Source: Torymus aiolomorphi
Lineage: Eukaryota > Arthropoda > Insecta > Hymenoptera > Torymidae
DNA: 64,000 nt
Assembly (NCBI GenBank): GCA_036365515.1
Contig: CM070877.1
Location: 113,848,011-113,912,010 of the forward strand
Direction of reading: 5' to 3'
Position numbers and translations under genes: made by a program. The notes under the pieces were generated by a model. The model was given only the letters and a program-made list of their open reading frames with translations, searched no databases and was not told where the DNA came from. Shown piece after piece: positions 39,290-48,980 of this stretch; the first letter of the stretch is position 1, and each line of letters opens with the position of its first letter.

Positions 39290-39355
39290 GGCCCTGAAAA
39301 GGGCCGATTGGTTTAGCCCTGAAAAGGACTGATTGATTTAGCCTTGAAAAGGGCT
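39290..39355 (-). promoter_or_regulatory. Cluster of three histone-type 3' stem-loops
   Basis: On the minus strand, starting 2 nt after the TAA of the upstream gene, three 16-nt hairpins follow at 39355-39340, 39330-39315 and 39305-39290. The last is GGCCCTTTTCAGGGCC: a 6-bp stem with loop TTTC, top pair T-A and second pair G-C. This matches the metazoan replication-dependent histone mRNA stem-loop in size and loop. The spacers are similar (AAACCAATC), so the unit is a tandem repeat. The flanking ACCCA and a purine-rich downstream element are not evident. Confidence 0.6.
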
Positions 39356-39357
39356 GA

Positions 39358-39831
39358 TTAAATGGTGAGGTTAAGTCGGCGACGAACTCGGCAACTTGAT
39401 TCATCAGTATCATCGTCACATGGTCGCTTCAGTGGCATCTTTTTGGGCGACCTCGTCCCCGAGGAGACTTCATGCTTCTCCGAAAATTCTGGAGAAAAGC
39501 ACGACGCCCTTAGCTTATACTTCTCCAAAAATCCTGGCGAGAAGCATGAAGGCACCGGTGAGAGCGAAGACGGAGGTGACAGCGGTGGCAACACCAGCGG
39601 TGGGCAGTGGGGTAGCCTCTCAACGAATACCGAAGATGGATTTGGTAAACGCTGCGGCGTGAAGGTTGGCGAGGCAAACGGCGACTTGATTGGTGATGAC
39701 GTAGCCATCGGCACCATCAAGGCCGACAGAAATTCGTCGTCACTATCCATCACGAGGCCGACCTCCCAATCGAAGTCGGCTTCACCCCATGTTACCTCCA
39801 GTCCTCCGAGAATGTTGCTCGCTGAGTCCAT
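39358..39831 (-). CDS. Accessory acidic/proline-rich nuclear-like protein, 157 aa
   Basis: Start chosen at MDSASNIL (39831); an upstream ATG at 39879 is possible. The N-terminus is acidic (EADFDWEVGLVMDSDDEFLSAL). The middle is Pro/Ser-rich (PPLVLPPLSPPSSLSP) with a repeated CFSPxFxEKxxxxxS module. The C-terminus is basic-acidic-basic (PLKRPCDDDTDESSCRVRRRL), a plausible nuclear signal. It shares VMDSDDE and the PLKR...RR tail with the next genes to the right (40.5-41.2 kb), and both are followed by TAA-TC-stem-loop. No family known; a regulator of transcription or cell cycle is speculation. Confidence 0.5.
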   Translation of the reverse strand: MDSASNILGGLEVTWGEADFDWEVGLVMDSDDEFLSALMVPMATSSPIKSPFASPTFTPQRLPNPSSVFVERLPHCPPLVLPPLSPPSSLSPVPSCFSPGFLEKYKLRASCFSPEFSEKHEVSSGTRSPKKMPLKRPCDDDTDESSCRVRRRLNLTI

Positions 39832-39879
39832 TTTTGCGAATGATAATTGATCGACAAACTGCGCTGCTTTTATAGCCAA

Positions 39880-40344
39880 AGCGCGGACCTAGGCGACACT
39901 CACTGCGTGGTGGGGGTAAAGAAGATGAAATAATCACTCTTTACAATTATGAGAGAGAAGAGACTTCGACGTATGAGACTTCTTAAAGAATTAGATTAAA
40001 AAAAAAAAATGTTAAATTAATATTTTTTTTTAAATTGAAAATAAACTTTAAAAATTATTTCCTAACGATAATAATTTTTTGAAAGAAAAAGATTTGCTTC
40101 CTAAGGTGCAATTGAACGCATGAAAACATTTTTTTTTATTTCAAGGTCATTTAATAGATGTAAACTTTTCAAATATACAGCCAATGATTTTCGCATAGTC
40201 TTTCTTAACGTTAATCAGTTATTACTTATATGAACTTATACGAAAGATTAAAAAATCATTAGCTGTATATTTGATAATTTTATATCTATTAAATGACAGA
40301 AATAAAAATTTTGCCATGTATTAGTATAAAAAATAATATATTTT
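39880..40344. other. AT-rich spacer with an inverted repeat
   Basis: No gene. AAATATACAGCCAATGATTTT (left) and its near complement about 80 bp to the right form an imperfect palindrome around 40140-40300, together with ATTTAATAGATGTAAA and its complement. The promoter of the accessory gene to the left should lie near 39900. Confidence 0.4.
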
Positions 40345-40547
40345 AGCTCTGAGAAGAACTTATTAAAACATAAAATAATAAATGTATTTGTTCATTATGT
40401 AAAAATAATATTTTAGCTCTGAAAAGAGCTGATTATAACATAGAAATAAATAGTTTGTTTGTTTGTTGAAGTATATATAGGGCCCTGAAAAGGGCCGATT
40501 GGTTTTGATCCTGAAAAGGGCCGATTGTTTTGGCCTTGAAAAAGGCC
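40345..40547 (-). promoter_or_regulatory. Cluster of five histone-type 3' stem-loops
   Basis: Minus-strand 16-nt hairpins at 40547-40532 (GGCCTTTTTCAAGGCC, starting 2 nt after the TAA of the upstream gene), 40522-40507, 40496-40481 (GGCCCTTTTCAGGGCC), 40430-40415 (AGCTCTTTTCAGAGCT) and 40360-40345. Four have loop TTTC and one TCTC. Stems covary (GGCCTT, GGCCCT, AGCTCT, AGTTCT) while loop and top pair are kept, which argues for conserved RNA structure rather than simple repeat copying. Confidence 0.65.
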
Positions 40548-40549
40548 GA

Positions 40550-40951
40550 TTATGGGGAGTTGCGGCGTGAAATTTTTCGAGACAGTGGCGGCGACGGTGA
40601 TCTATCACGAGATCGTTTGAGAGGTCTGTATGTGACCTCGCAAACGATCTCGACGTCATCATCGTCATCATCGGTGACGATCATCAGCTCCGGCGGTGTC
40701 TCCTCCGATCTCTCCACCTCCATCACCTCCGAATCCTCCTCAGCCACTTGCATCGCAGGCGCTTCCCTCTGGACTTGGTGAGCGGGCACTTCATAATACC
40801 TCCCATCTCCATCATAGAGCATGAGGGGTGGTGGCGAGGTGGACGGCGGTGACAGAGCAGGCGGTGGTGTGCCTGGTGGTGTCTCCGGTAGTTGGTGTAG
40901 CTGTCACAGCTCTAGTGGAGATGCCGCCCGAGGTAAATCGAGGTCCATCAT
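40550..40951 (-). pseudogene. Accessory acidic protein with SUMO-interaction-like motif; one stop
   Basis: Starts ATGATGGAC at 40951, overlapping the previous stop region. After 15 codons an in-frame TGA (40906-40904) interrupts. The frame then continues as a Pro-rich stretch (PETPPGTPPPALSPPSTSPPP), LMLYDGDGRYYEV, an acidic part with two SUMO-interaction-like cores (LMIVTDDDDDDVEIVCEV), and an Arg-Ser-rich tail PLKRSRDRSPSPPLSRK. Downstream of the TGA an ATG at 40822 could start a 90-residue product. It is followed directly by the stem-loop cluster. Together with the gene to its right it resembles a split version of the 39358-39831 gene. Confidence 0.45.
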
Positions 40952-41170
40952 TCACTCTTCAAAGTTATCGACGTTGAGCTCTGGCAGTCCTTGAATGTCG
41001 AAGGCCTCGCAACCTTCTAAGCCAGCGAGACCATCGAGGATGGCTTGCTGCAGCCACTCGTCCGAGACGTCGTCGGGCTCGAACTGATCCAGGAGGAAGT
41101 CTGCTGCTACTGCTTCGTCGTCGGAGTCCATTACGCGGACTGAATCTGCTGGTACTTTTCTCGAGTCCAT
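40952..41170 (-). CDS. Small acidic accessory protein, 72 aa
   Basis: Start chosen at MDSRKV (41170); a longer start at 41248 is possible. The protein is strongly acidic: VMDSDDEAVAADFLLDQFEPDD, DEWLQQAILDGLAGL, then LPELNVDNFEE. Clusters of acidic and bulky hydrophobic residues resemble transcriptional activation domains. The VMDSDDE block is shared with the 39358-39831 protein. The stop TGA overlaps the next start, suggesting one transcript. Confidence 0.45.
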   Translation of the reverse strand: MDSRKVPADSVRVMDSDDEAVAADFLLDQFEPDDVSDEWLQQAILDGLAGLEGCEAFDIQGLPELNVDNFEE

Positions 41171-41662
41171 TGCTCGGACTGATGCTGAACGGAGAGAAAC
41201 GCGCCACTCATATTCCCTTCCGCGGAGCTGCTCCGCGCCAATCAGCATCCGCGAGCGCTTCTAGTCGCCCGCGAAGGAGAGCGCTCCCGCAATCCGCGGC
41301 TTAACAGCAGTATACGCGAAAAAGTCGTCTAATGCCCTGCAGTGGTATCAGCAGCCGCTCTCGAATGCCGCGTGGAGGGGAGCGCGCGCGTAGTTGAAAA
41401 AGTCATTTCACGCGCGGCAGCCGCGCGAGCAGGAGCTCCTGCGCGTACACGCAGTGATGTCGTACCGCCGCCGCGCGCACTATACTCGCGCAAAATATCA
41501 TTCGGCACGGAGCAGTCGTGTGAGCAAGAGCTCTCTCTCCAGGACTGGGGTGTGTATGTGAAAGCATCGTCGGAGACATCAGCAACAATCGGTAGAAGAG
41601 AGTCAGAGAGCGGTGACGAGCAGCAGCAATATTGACGTAATAAAGAGGTTAGTATTGCTTTT

Positions 41663-41697
<35 letters not shown>

Positions 41698-41700
41698 AGT
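41171..41700. promoter_or_regulatory. GC-rich divergent promoter-like region
   Basis: A CpG-rich segment (many CGCGCG) lies between minus-strand accessory genes and a plus-strand transcription unit with clear splice signals further right. A 97-codon plus-strand frame (41342-41635) is GC-driven, and I cannot call it a gene. GAG|GTTAGT near 41647 could be a first-exon donor. A (CT)n run follows at about 41668-41696. Confidence 0.35.
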
Positions 41701-42328
41701 TCGCGAGTGATCTATCTCTAGTTTGCGAGTGTTTTTTAGTCGCGAGTGTGAAGCAGATGATGTTGAATATCGTGCGCGTTAGGTTAATCACTCTCTCGCT
41801 CGCGCTCTTCCTCGATGACGTGATATCTCTTTCTTACTTCCTCTCGCGCGTGAGCACATCGTCGTCGCGCGCATAACGTCGAGCACTAGGTAAGAATTCG
41901 CGGCGCGTGATTATCTCGTACGTCGACGGTGCGCAATTTTCATACCGATAATGTTTCGTGAAGTCTCGAGTGAGCACATCATTCTCGCGCGAGTCTTTCT
42001 CTAATTCGTGGCTTCTTTATGTGTAAAGATTGACGGCAATGAGGCGTGCTTCTTTTGCTCACAACGTAACGCGCGTGACCGGGCTTGTGAGGTTAGGATG
42101 TTTCGCGAGCACATTATCTCTTTCCCTCGCTCACCGATGAGCGTGGGGTTATTTGTCTTTCCATGGCAACGGAAGTTTCCGCGTTCTCTCATATGTAAAG
42201 GTCTACTACGATAGTATGTGAGTACTTCTCTTTTCTTCCCCGTCGATAGCTTACATACGTAGATAGGATATTTTCATATCAACTATCGCGTAAACTTATA
42301 TATCTAATTTTTTATATTTCTTTTCAGA
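41701..42328 (+). other. Probable intron/leader of a plus-strand accessory transcript
   Basis: No convincing coding exon. GCG-rich start, becoming AT-rich, ending in the polypyrimidine tract TTTATATTTCTTTTCAG (acceptor at about 42327). Confidence 0.3.
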
Positions 42329-42438
42329 TGGATGGACGTCACATTAGCAACCTAGAGACCAATCTTCAGAGCAATTGGAATAGTTATTGATATTTCATCA
42401 AGAACAAAACTATTTTAAAATCTGCTCTTTTAAGAGCA
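42329..42438 (+). other. Candidate terminal exon ending in a histone-type stem-loop
   Basis: After the acceptor TTTCTTTTCAG the sequence reads ATGGATGGACGTCACATTAG onward: 20 codons to a TGA (ISNLETNLQSNWNSY). About 30 nt later comes the hairpin TGCTCTTTTAAGAGCA (42423-42438). A stem-loop within 50 nt of a stop codon is the arrangement of replication-dependent histone mRNAs. The peptide may be the C-terminus of a spliced protein or too short to matter. Confidence 0.4.
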
Positions 42439-42469
42439 ATTTCTTTTTTATATTTGCATATATTTTTTC

Positions 42470-42739
42470 TTTAAGGTTAATTCAAAACGTAGAACAAACA
42501 ATTAAAATCTGCTCTTTTTAGAGCAATTTTAATATTCTTATATATATATTATTTTGTATTATATCGTGTTTTCTTTCAGGTAAATTCAAACGTTAAACAA
42601 ACATATAAAATCTGCTCTTTTTAGAGCAATTCTAACATTCTTAAATATATGTATATATTATTTGTATTTTATCATGTTTTTCTTTCAGGTCAATTCTAAC
42701 GTAGAACAAACGCAATTAAAATCTGCTCTTTTTAGAGCA
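42470..42739 (+). repeat. Tandem acceptor + stem-loop units
   Basis: Three ~105-bp units. Each has a pyrimidine tract ending TTTCTTTCAG (the first ends CTTTAAG), then NAATTCNAACGTNNAACAAA, AAAATC and the hairpin TGCTCTTTTTAGAGCA (42510-42525, 42613-42628, 42724-42739). A fourth unit, with loop TTTC, lies at 46316-46391, separated by CA repeats and the mariner. The conserved parts are the acceptor and the hairpin; the linkers drift. Confidence 0.7.
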
Positions 42740-43307
<568 letters not shown>

Positions 43308-44060
43308 CAGCGTGTCCAAAAAGTCTGGAAACACCCAAATAATTTCTCAGCTGAATTACTATTGGAAAATGTTAAGGTCGCCTTTGTAGTAATTTTTTAC
43401 GAGGAATCCAATGGTGACCTTGGATTCAACCTTGGACCTCATTTTTGAGGTTATTTCAAGGTCAACCTCATTTTTTTAAATGGTAACCCCTATTTTTTAT
43501 AGCGGAATCTGAAAGAGCGGAAAATTTTACGTCCGGATATGTATTAAGGTATGAGGTTGAGGTTACCCCCAGAGGTCAAATTGAGGTCAAAGTATGATTT
43601 TTTAAAAATTTCGCGATTTCAGTGGTAAAACAAAACAAACAAAGGTAAGGTTTGGTAAGTTCGAAGGAAGACTTGAAGGTGACCTCTGATTCGACCTTGA
43701 ACCTCATTTTGAGCCTCATTTTTGAGGTTATTTCGAGGTCAACCTCATTTTTTTAAATGGTAACCCCTATTTTTTTAGCGGAATCGGAAAGAGTGTGAAA
43801 CTTTACGTCCAAACATGTACTCAGAACATAGTTCAAGAAGGACCTTGACGTTCATTTGAAGGTCATTTAAACTTAATGACGGTCTGATCTTGTGTAAACT
43901 TTTTATCACACTGAGCGAGGTTAATTCTTTAGTAGTTTTCAACGAGAAATCTAATGGTGATCTTGACATTGTCCTTAAAAGTCATGTCAAGTTCAATTTT
44001 TTACATTTAGCGTTACCCAGGAACAACGACGTGGACGTAGTAAAATCTGTTCCCTTTGGG

Positions 44061-44255
44061 GTGCTTGATTTACGTGAGTCCCCTTGCCTCTCACGATGGG
44101 GTGCTTGATTTACGTGAGTCCCCTTGCCTCTCACGATGGGGCGCTTGATTTACGTGAGTCCCCTTGCCTCTCACGATGGGGTGCTTGATTTACGTGAGTC
44201 CCCTTGCCTCTCACGATGGGGCGCTTGATTTACGTGAGTCCCCTTGCCTCTCACA
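44061..44255 (+). repeat. 40-bp minisatellite, five copies
   Basis: Units start at 44061, 44101, 44141, 44181 and 44221: GTGCTTGATTTACGTGAGTC followed by CCCTTGCCTCTCACGATGGG. Copies are identical except T/C at position 2 alternating between units. It lies within the left arm of the mariner just 3' of the transposase, so the array expanded inside the transposon. Confidence 0.95.
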
Positions 44256-44281
44256 TTTGATTTTTTAAACAGTATAACATC

Positions 44282-45358
44282 TTATTTCAAGTGCTCGAAC
44301 TGTTCTCCATTCATTTCTTGACAGTAACCTAATCGATGATAGAAAGCACCAACAGCATTTTCAATCATTTCAGTAGGAATGAGAGCTGATTCATCAATGA
44401 TCCTTTCACGTAATTCATCTAAGTTTAAGGGTTTTGTTTTGAATACACGATCCTTCAGATAACCCCAATAGAAATAATCCAGAGGCGTTAAATCGGGGGA
44501 CCTAGCTGGCCATTCAATTGCACCTCTTCGTCCTATCCATCGATTAATGAATACTGTATCTAAGTATGTGCGAACGTTTCGTGCATAATGAGCTGCTGCA
44601 CCGTCCTGTTGATACCATGTGTTATTAAAGTCCTCTCCAGCTATTTCTCTTATAGCAGGAACAATTTGATTCCGCAACATAGTTTCATACTTTTCTGCAT
44701 TTAAATTGCCATCAATAAAAAATGGTCCTATAATCCTATTATTTAATATTCCAGCCCAGACATTTAATTTTTGTGGATATTGTGACTTGGCTTCTCTTGC
44801 CCAATGAGGGTTTTCAACTGCCCAATATCTACAGTTATGCCTATTTACGCTTGAGTCAAGTTGAAATGTAGCTTCATCTGAGAAGACTATATTTGATGGA
44901 AAATTTGGATTTTGTACGATGCGTGCCATCATATCATCACAGAATTCAACGCGACGATCGAAATCATCTTCATTTAACTTGTGTATTAGCGTTACTTTAA
45001 ATGGATGGAACTTCTCTCTCTTTAGTATGTTATGAATAGATGATTTACTTATTTCGTGCACTTGAGCAGCTCTACGAACGGAAGTATGCGGATCTTCGGT
45101 GAATGTTAACACAACATCTAAAGATTTCTCTTCGTTACCTGCTGACATTGGTCTGCCTGATCGAGGTAAATCGCTGATAGTGCCGGTATTTTCAAACCTT
45201 CTAACAGTTTTTTGAACTGTTGAAAATGATAGTGGAGTTCCACCAACCCTAAATGAAGCATTAAAAATATCTCTTACGGCCCTATAAGATCGCTGCATGT
45301 GTCCCCAACCTCTCATCATGAGAATTGTTATTCTTTCTCTATCAGTGAGTTTGTTCAT
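44282..45358 (-). CDS. mariner-family transposase, DD41D, 358 aa
   Basis: An intact 358-codon frame. The N-terminal helix-turn-helix region (FSTVQKTVRRFENTGTISDLPRSGRP) is followed by a second HTH (RRAAQVHEISKSSIHNIL). Catalytic residues: NIVFSDEATF (first Asp), WYQQDGAAAHYA (second Asp) and SPDLTPLDYFYWG (third Asp), with 41 residues between the second and third; this DD41D spacing defines the rosa-type group of IS630-Tc1-mariner. Full length and intact motifs suggest it may still be functional. It lies on the opposite strand to the surrounding plus-strand exons of the Polinton. Confidence 0.9.
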   Translation of the reverse strand: MNKLTDRERITILMMRGWGHMQRSYRAVRDIFNASFRVGGTPLSFSTVQKTVRRFENTGTISDLPRSGRPMSAGNEEKSLDVVLTFTEDPHTSVRRAAQVHEISKSSIHNILKREKFHPFKVTLIHKLNEDDFDRRVEFCDDMMARIVQNPNFPSNIVFSDEATFQLDSSVNRHNCRYWAVENPHWAREAKSQYPQKLNVWAGILNNRIIGPFFIDGNLNAEKYETMLRNQIVPAIREIAGEDFNNTWYQQDGAAAHYARNVRTYLDTVFINRWIGRRGAIEWPARSPDLTPLDYFYWGYLKDRVFKTKPLNLDELRERIIDESALIPTEMIENAVGAFYHRLGYCQEMNGEQFEHLK

Positions 45359-46315
45359 TTTTATTACTCTTCGTAGTAGACCTTATCCAAAAATACTTTT
45401 TGAGTTGAAAATAAAAAGAACTTTTAATTTTCAAAAAATATGTTTGAAAGATGACCAACCCTTTTCTGTGGTGGTTATGGAATGAATAATAGTTTATTGT
45501 CACTCTAACCATACGAAAAATAACAAGTAACAATGTTCAATATTTAAACGCTTCAAAAAATTGTACAATGAATCAGCTCTCATTCCTACTGAAATGATCA
45601 AAAATACTGTTGGTGTTTTCGATCATCGATTAGGTTACTATCAAAAAGTGGATGGAAAATAATTCGAGCACTTGAAATAAGATGTTAGACTGTTTAAAAA
45701 AATTAAAAAGTTTACACACGATCAGACCGTCATTAAGTTTAAATGACCTTCAAATGAACGTCAAGGTCCTTCTTGAACTATGTTCTGAGTACATGTTTGG
45801 ACGTAAAGTTTCACACTCTTTCCGATTCCGCTGAAAAATAGGGGTTACCATTTAAAAAAATGAGGTTGACCTCGAAATAACCTCAAAAATGAGGCTCAAA
45901 ATGAGGTTCAAGGTCGAATCAGAGGTCACCTTCAAGTCTTCGTTCGAACTTACCAAACCTTACCTTTGTTTGTTTTGTTTTACCACTGAACTCGCGAAAT
46001 TTTTAAGAAATCATACTTTGACCTCAATTTGACCTCTGGGGGCAACCTCAACCTCATACCTTAATACATATCCGGACGTAAAATTTTCCGCTCTTTCAGA
46101 TTCCGCTATAAAAAATAGGGGTTACCATTTAAAAAAATGAGGTTGACCTTGAAATAACCTCAAAAATGAGGTCCAAGGTCGAATCCAAGGTCACCATTGG
46201 ATTCCTCGTAAAAAATTACTACAAAGGCGACCTTAACATTTTCCAATAGTAATTCAGCTGAGAAATTATTTGGGTGTTTCCAGACTTTTTGGACACGCTG
46301 TATATATAATCATGT

Positions 46316-46391
46316 TTTTTCTTTCAGGGCAATTCTAACGTAGATCAAATTATATATAGATATTACTTTAAAATCTGCTCTTTTCAGAGCA
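46316..46391 (+). promoter_or_regulatory. Fourth acceptor + stem-loop unit
   Basis: TTTTTTCTTTCAG then GGCAATTCTAACGTAGATC, AAAATC and the hairpin TGCTCTTTTCAGAGCA (46376-46391), with loop TTTC as in canonical histone stem-loops. It is the continuation of the array at 42470-42739, displaced by the mariner and CA repeats. Confidence 0.65.
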
Positions 46392-46468
46392 ACTCAATAT
46401 ACAACAGGAAACTAATACTCCGAGCATATTATTTGCAGGCTGCCATCCGCTACCACAATATCAAAAGT

Positions 46469-46473
46469 TTAGT

Positions 46474-46555
<82 letters not shown>

Positions 46556-46560
46556 CACGC
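46469..46560. repeat. (CT)n microsatellite
   Basis: About 85 bases of pure CT. Frames of Arg-Glu on the minus strand are artefacts. Confidence 0.95.
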
Positions 46561-46929
46561 ATGTACGTATATTATGCGAATACTTTTTTAATTCTTTTTG
46601 TATTGTTTCAGAGGAATAGATGTTCACAACGTGGAAGCCATCGCCGTTGGACAACGTGCTGGACATTGGATGCTGAGGTTAACAAGAAAAAAAAAGATAA
46701 GTTATCACTCGCGCGTTCTCTCTCTCTCTCTCTCATCGCAAGAAGGGCTTTGAGGGGTTTCGCGTGCGCGCATGGTGGTTCCACGCACGCACGTATATTA
46801 TGCAAATACTTTTTTAATTCTTTTTGTATTGTTTCAGAGGAACAGATGTTCACAACGTGGAAGCCATCGCCGTTGGACAACGACGATACAGAACAACTCT
46901 ACTGGATGCTGAGGACGTCGACAAAAAAG
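46556..46929 (+). other. Tandemly duplicated candidate exon
   Basis: ATATTATGC(G/A)AATACTTTTTTAA, a pyrimidine tract ending TTGTTTCAG, and an exon starting AGGAA(T/C)AGATGTTCACAACGTGG occur twice (acceptors near 46609 and 46837). The right copy stays open (EEQMFTTWKPSPLDNDDTEQLYWMLRTSTKK) to donor GTTAGT at 46930. The left copy diverges after LDN and soon stops. They look like a duplicated coding exon of a plus-strand accessory gene. No homology recognised. Confidence 0.4.
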
Positions 46930-47016
46930 GTTAGTCATTACACTTATCGCGTGCTGCAGACTGCGCCTTTTACCGCGTAACCTAGAGCTGCAGCTGACCC
47001 GAAGCTGGCCGCCCGC

Positions 47017-47778
47017 AGCCGACTGCTACCGCTGCCCGTTTGCGACATGCCGTCGTGCCGCTCGTCGCTGGGCGTTAGCGGTCCTCTCTCACCCTCAGGG
47101 TCTGACTTCGTGGGCAAGACCTAATCGAGAATCGATAGACCGGTTCTGGCTCAACTCGTTGGCGTGCGGGGTGAGTCAGAACCGATTCTGCATCATGCGG
47201 GTTATTGGCTCCCAAGTGACCCAAAACCCCTATGCCGATTCTGCATCAACAGGTCTTGGCCTGTTATGGGTTAATGGTGGCCTGTACAGGTGACCCAAAA
47301 ACCCTGTGCCGGTTCTGCATCAGACAGGTCATGACCTGTTATGGGTCATGACCTGTTATGGGTTAATGGCGCCCCGTGCAATTGCGGGTGACCCAAAAAC
47401 CCTATGCCGATTCTGCATCAAACAGGTCACGACCTGTTTGATGCAGAATCGGCATAGCTTATCTACTGGAAACCAACTGGCTAATTTACTGGAGATCCCG
47501 TATGGGAACCTGTTCGGGATTCCAGGAGAGATGATAAAAATTAGTTTGTATTATTATTTATATTTACTTAAATTATTTATTGTTTAGTCATGCATTAAAA
47601 ATAATAAATTAACTCTTATAATTTTAAATAAATAAAATACCAATGATTTAAGAATAATAAAAATTTATTCATCAAAGATACGTTAATACATAATTAACAT
47701 CAAATATGCGTATTATAATATAATTTCATATAATTTGGAAATCGTTTTTTAGTGCATAAGTTGAAATGAACAAATCAC
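47017..47778 (-). repeat. Polinton right terminal inverted repeat
   Basis: Inverse copy of 21864-22600, including the ~80-bp subrepeats (47200-47460). It differs by an extra partial duplication (CATGACCTGTTATGGG twice) and an extra palindrome at 47405-47456 centred on AACAGGTCACGACCTGTT. The outer 200 bp are nearly identical to the left copy. Confidence 0.9.
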
Positions 47779-47784
47779 TATATT

Positions 47785-48074
47785 ATAGTTTTAGTTTCGT
47801 GGTATTTAAGCCTATTATCTGTAGACCAGAGTTTTCTTATGAATTCGTATATATTATACTTAATACATATTTACATAAGTTAATGTTGTAAAACAATAAC
47901 AAATAGATTTTGTTAATAAATTTTCACAAAAGCAAAATTTGGAAGTCTCCTCCCCTTAAGATAATCTTTAAGACATTTAACTTTCATAAATAAAGATATA
48001 AATTTATAAATTTGGTATACAATAATTTATTAATTAAAATATATATTAATATTTAATGTTATGATTAAGTAATA
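47785..48074. other. AT-rich flank; no gene
   Basis: Sequence immediately right of the Polinton target duplication; AT-rich, 3' of the BEN-domain locus. Confidence 0.5.
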
Positions 48075-48963
48075 TTATTCACATATTTCGTACATCCTAT
48101 TACGTAGATCTTTAATTTTGTAGTCGATGTTGGTATTCATATGTTTTAAACATAATTTTTTCTTTGCCTTAAGAGTAGGATATTCATCGATGTAGTCGCT
48201 GAACAACTCTGTAACAAAATTTATTGTTATTTGCAAAATTATATGCGTTTGGTAAACGCTATATATATTAATGGAAAAATGTTCATGTATGAAATTCCGT
48301 TTTAAGTACCTTTGAGTAGTCGGTATTTAGACGGTGACAACTGTTTCCTTGGGCTTCTACCTTACAATCTAATACAAGTTTTGCTCAGCTTCCCTAAGAA
48401 ATACCCATTTTGATTGTTTTTTTAATATATCCTAGATTTCTTCATCGATGGCTTTGCCTTGACCTAAGCATATCTAAAGAATAAAATTATATATAATAAT
48501 TAGTTTATAAAAAATCGTCTGCAATGTTTTTTTTCTTTTTTTTTGTAAATTAGTTTGCGTCTTAATTCAATATGTGCCGCGTTCTCTATAAACTTACTGG
48601 ACACTATATTTATATTAAACGCAATTTAAATTCAAGAACTCTAACGTTTTAACTAAAATGCAACAGATATTAAACTAATAATTTAGTAATTAATATTATT
48701 TTATAAAAGTAAAACTAACCTTATCGCCAAATTTTTCATATTTCCTTCTATCTTCTGCATCAATTTCATCTCCACCGTCTGGAACTTGTATAGGATTTGA
48801 CAAATCTATCTCATCTAACTCAACTCCTACAAAAAAGTTATAAAATTAAAAATACTTATAAAAGAAATGATCAAAATCAAAGATTTTATGATAGGTACAT
48901 ACTTTGTTGTTTAAGCCGATATAAAATACAATTTCTTTTTTGCCGGTTAGGTGCAACAAGCAT
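48075..48963 (-). pseudogene. BEN-domain protein, C-terminal exons
   Basis: Exons deduced from GT-AG signals and frame: 48963-48903 (APNRQKRNCILYRLKQQ; donor GTATGT), 48826-48720 (VELDEIDLSNPIQVPDGGDE), 48473-48311 and 48208-48075 (ending YEICE then TAA). The last two form a BEN domain: ICLGQGKAIDEEI-x-DILKKQ, FLREAEQNLY-x, GRSPRKQLSPSKYRLLK, then LFSDYIDEYPTLKAKKKL. BEN domains bind DNA or chromatin and are frequent in insects and some insect viruses. The third exon has two in-frame TAG codons, both where the family has Trp, and a one-base shift before GRSPRK, so this copy is probably dead. Confidence 0.65.
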
Positions 48964-48980
48964 TATTATTGATTATTAAT

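Larger units (their letters stand above)
43308..46300. mobile_element. DD41D mariner (rosa-like) with very long inverted arms
   Basis: The element begins CAGCGTGTCCAAAAAGTCTGG at 43308, ends with the complement at 46300, and TA flanks both ends (43306-43307, 46301-46302). Arms of about 600 bp and more are inverted copies. The right arm even includes an inverted copy of the transposase 3' end (45565-45680). The left arm additionally holds a 40-bp minisatellite. Confidence 0.9.

Noticed and set aside
39340..39355. Stem-loops read as bacterial rho-independent terminators
   Set aside because: The genome is clearly eukaryotic (introns, LINEs); no T-tract follows, and the loop is constant as in histone hairpins.
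41342..41635. 97-codon plus-strand frame as a gene
   Set aside because: CpG-driven, mirrored on the other strand, lies in a likely divergent promoter; no domain.
44108..44260. Regular 40-bp units considered as a CRISPR-like array
   Set aside because: No unique spacers; units are head-to-tail identical apart from one base, so it is a minisatellite.
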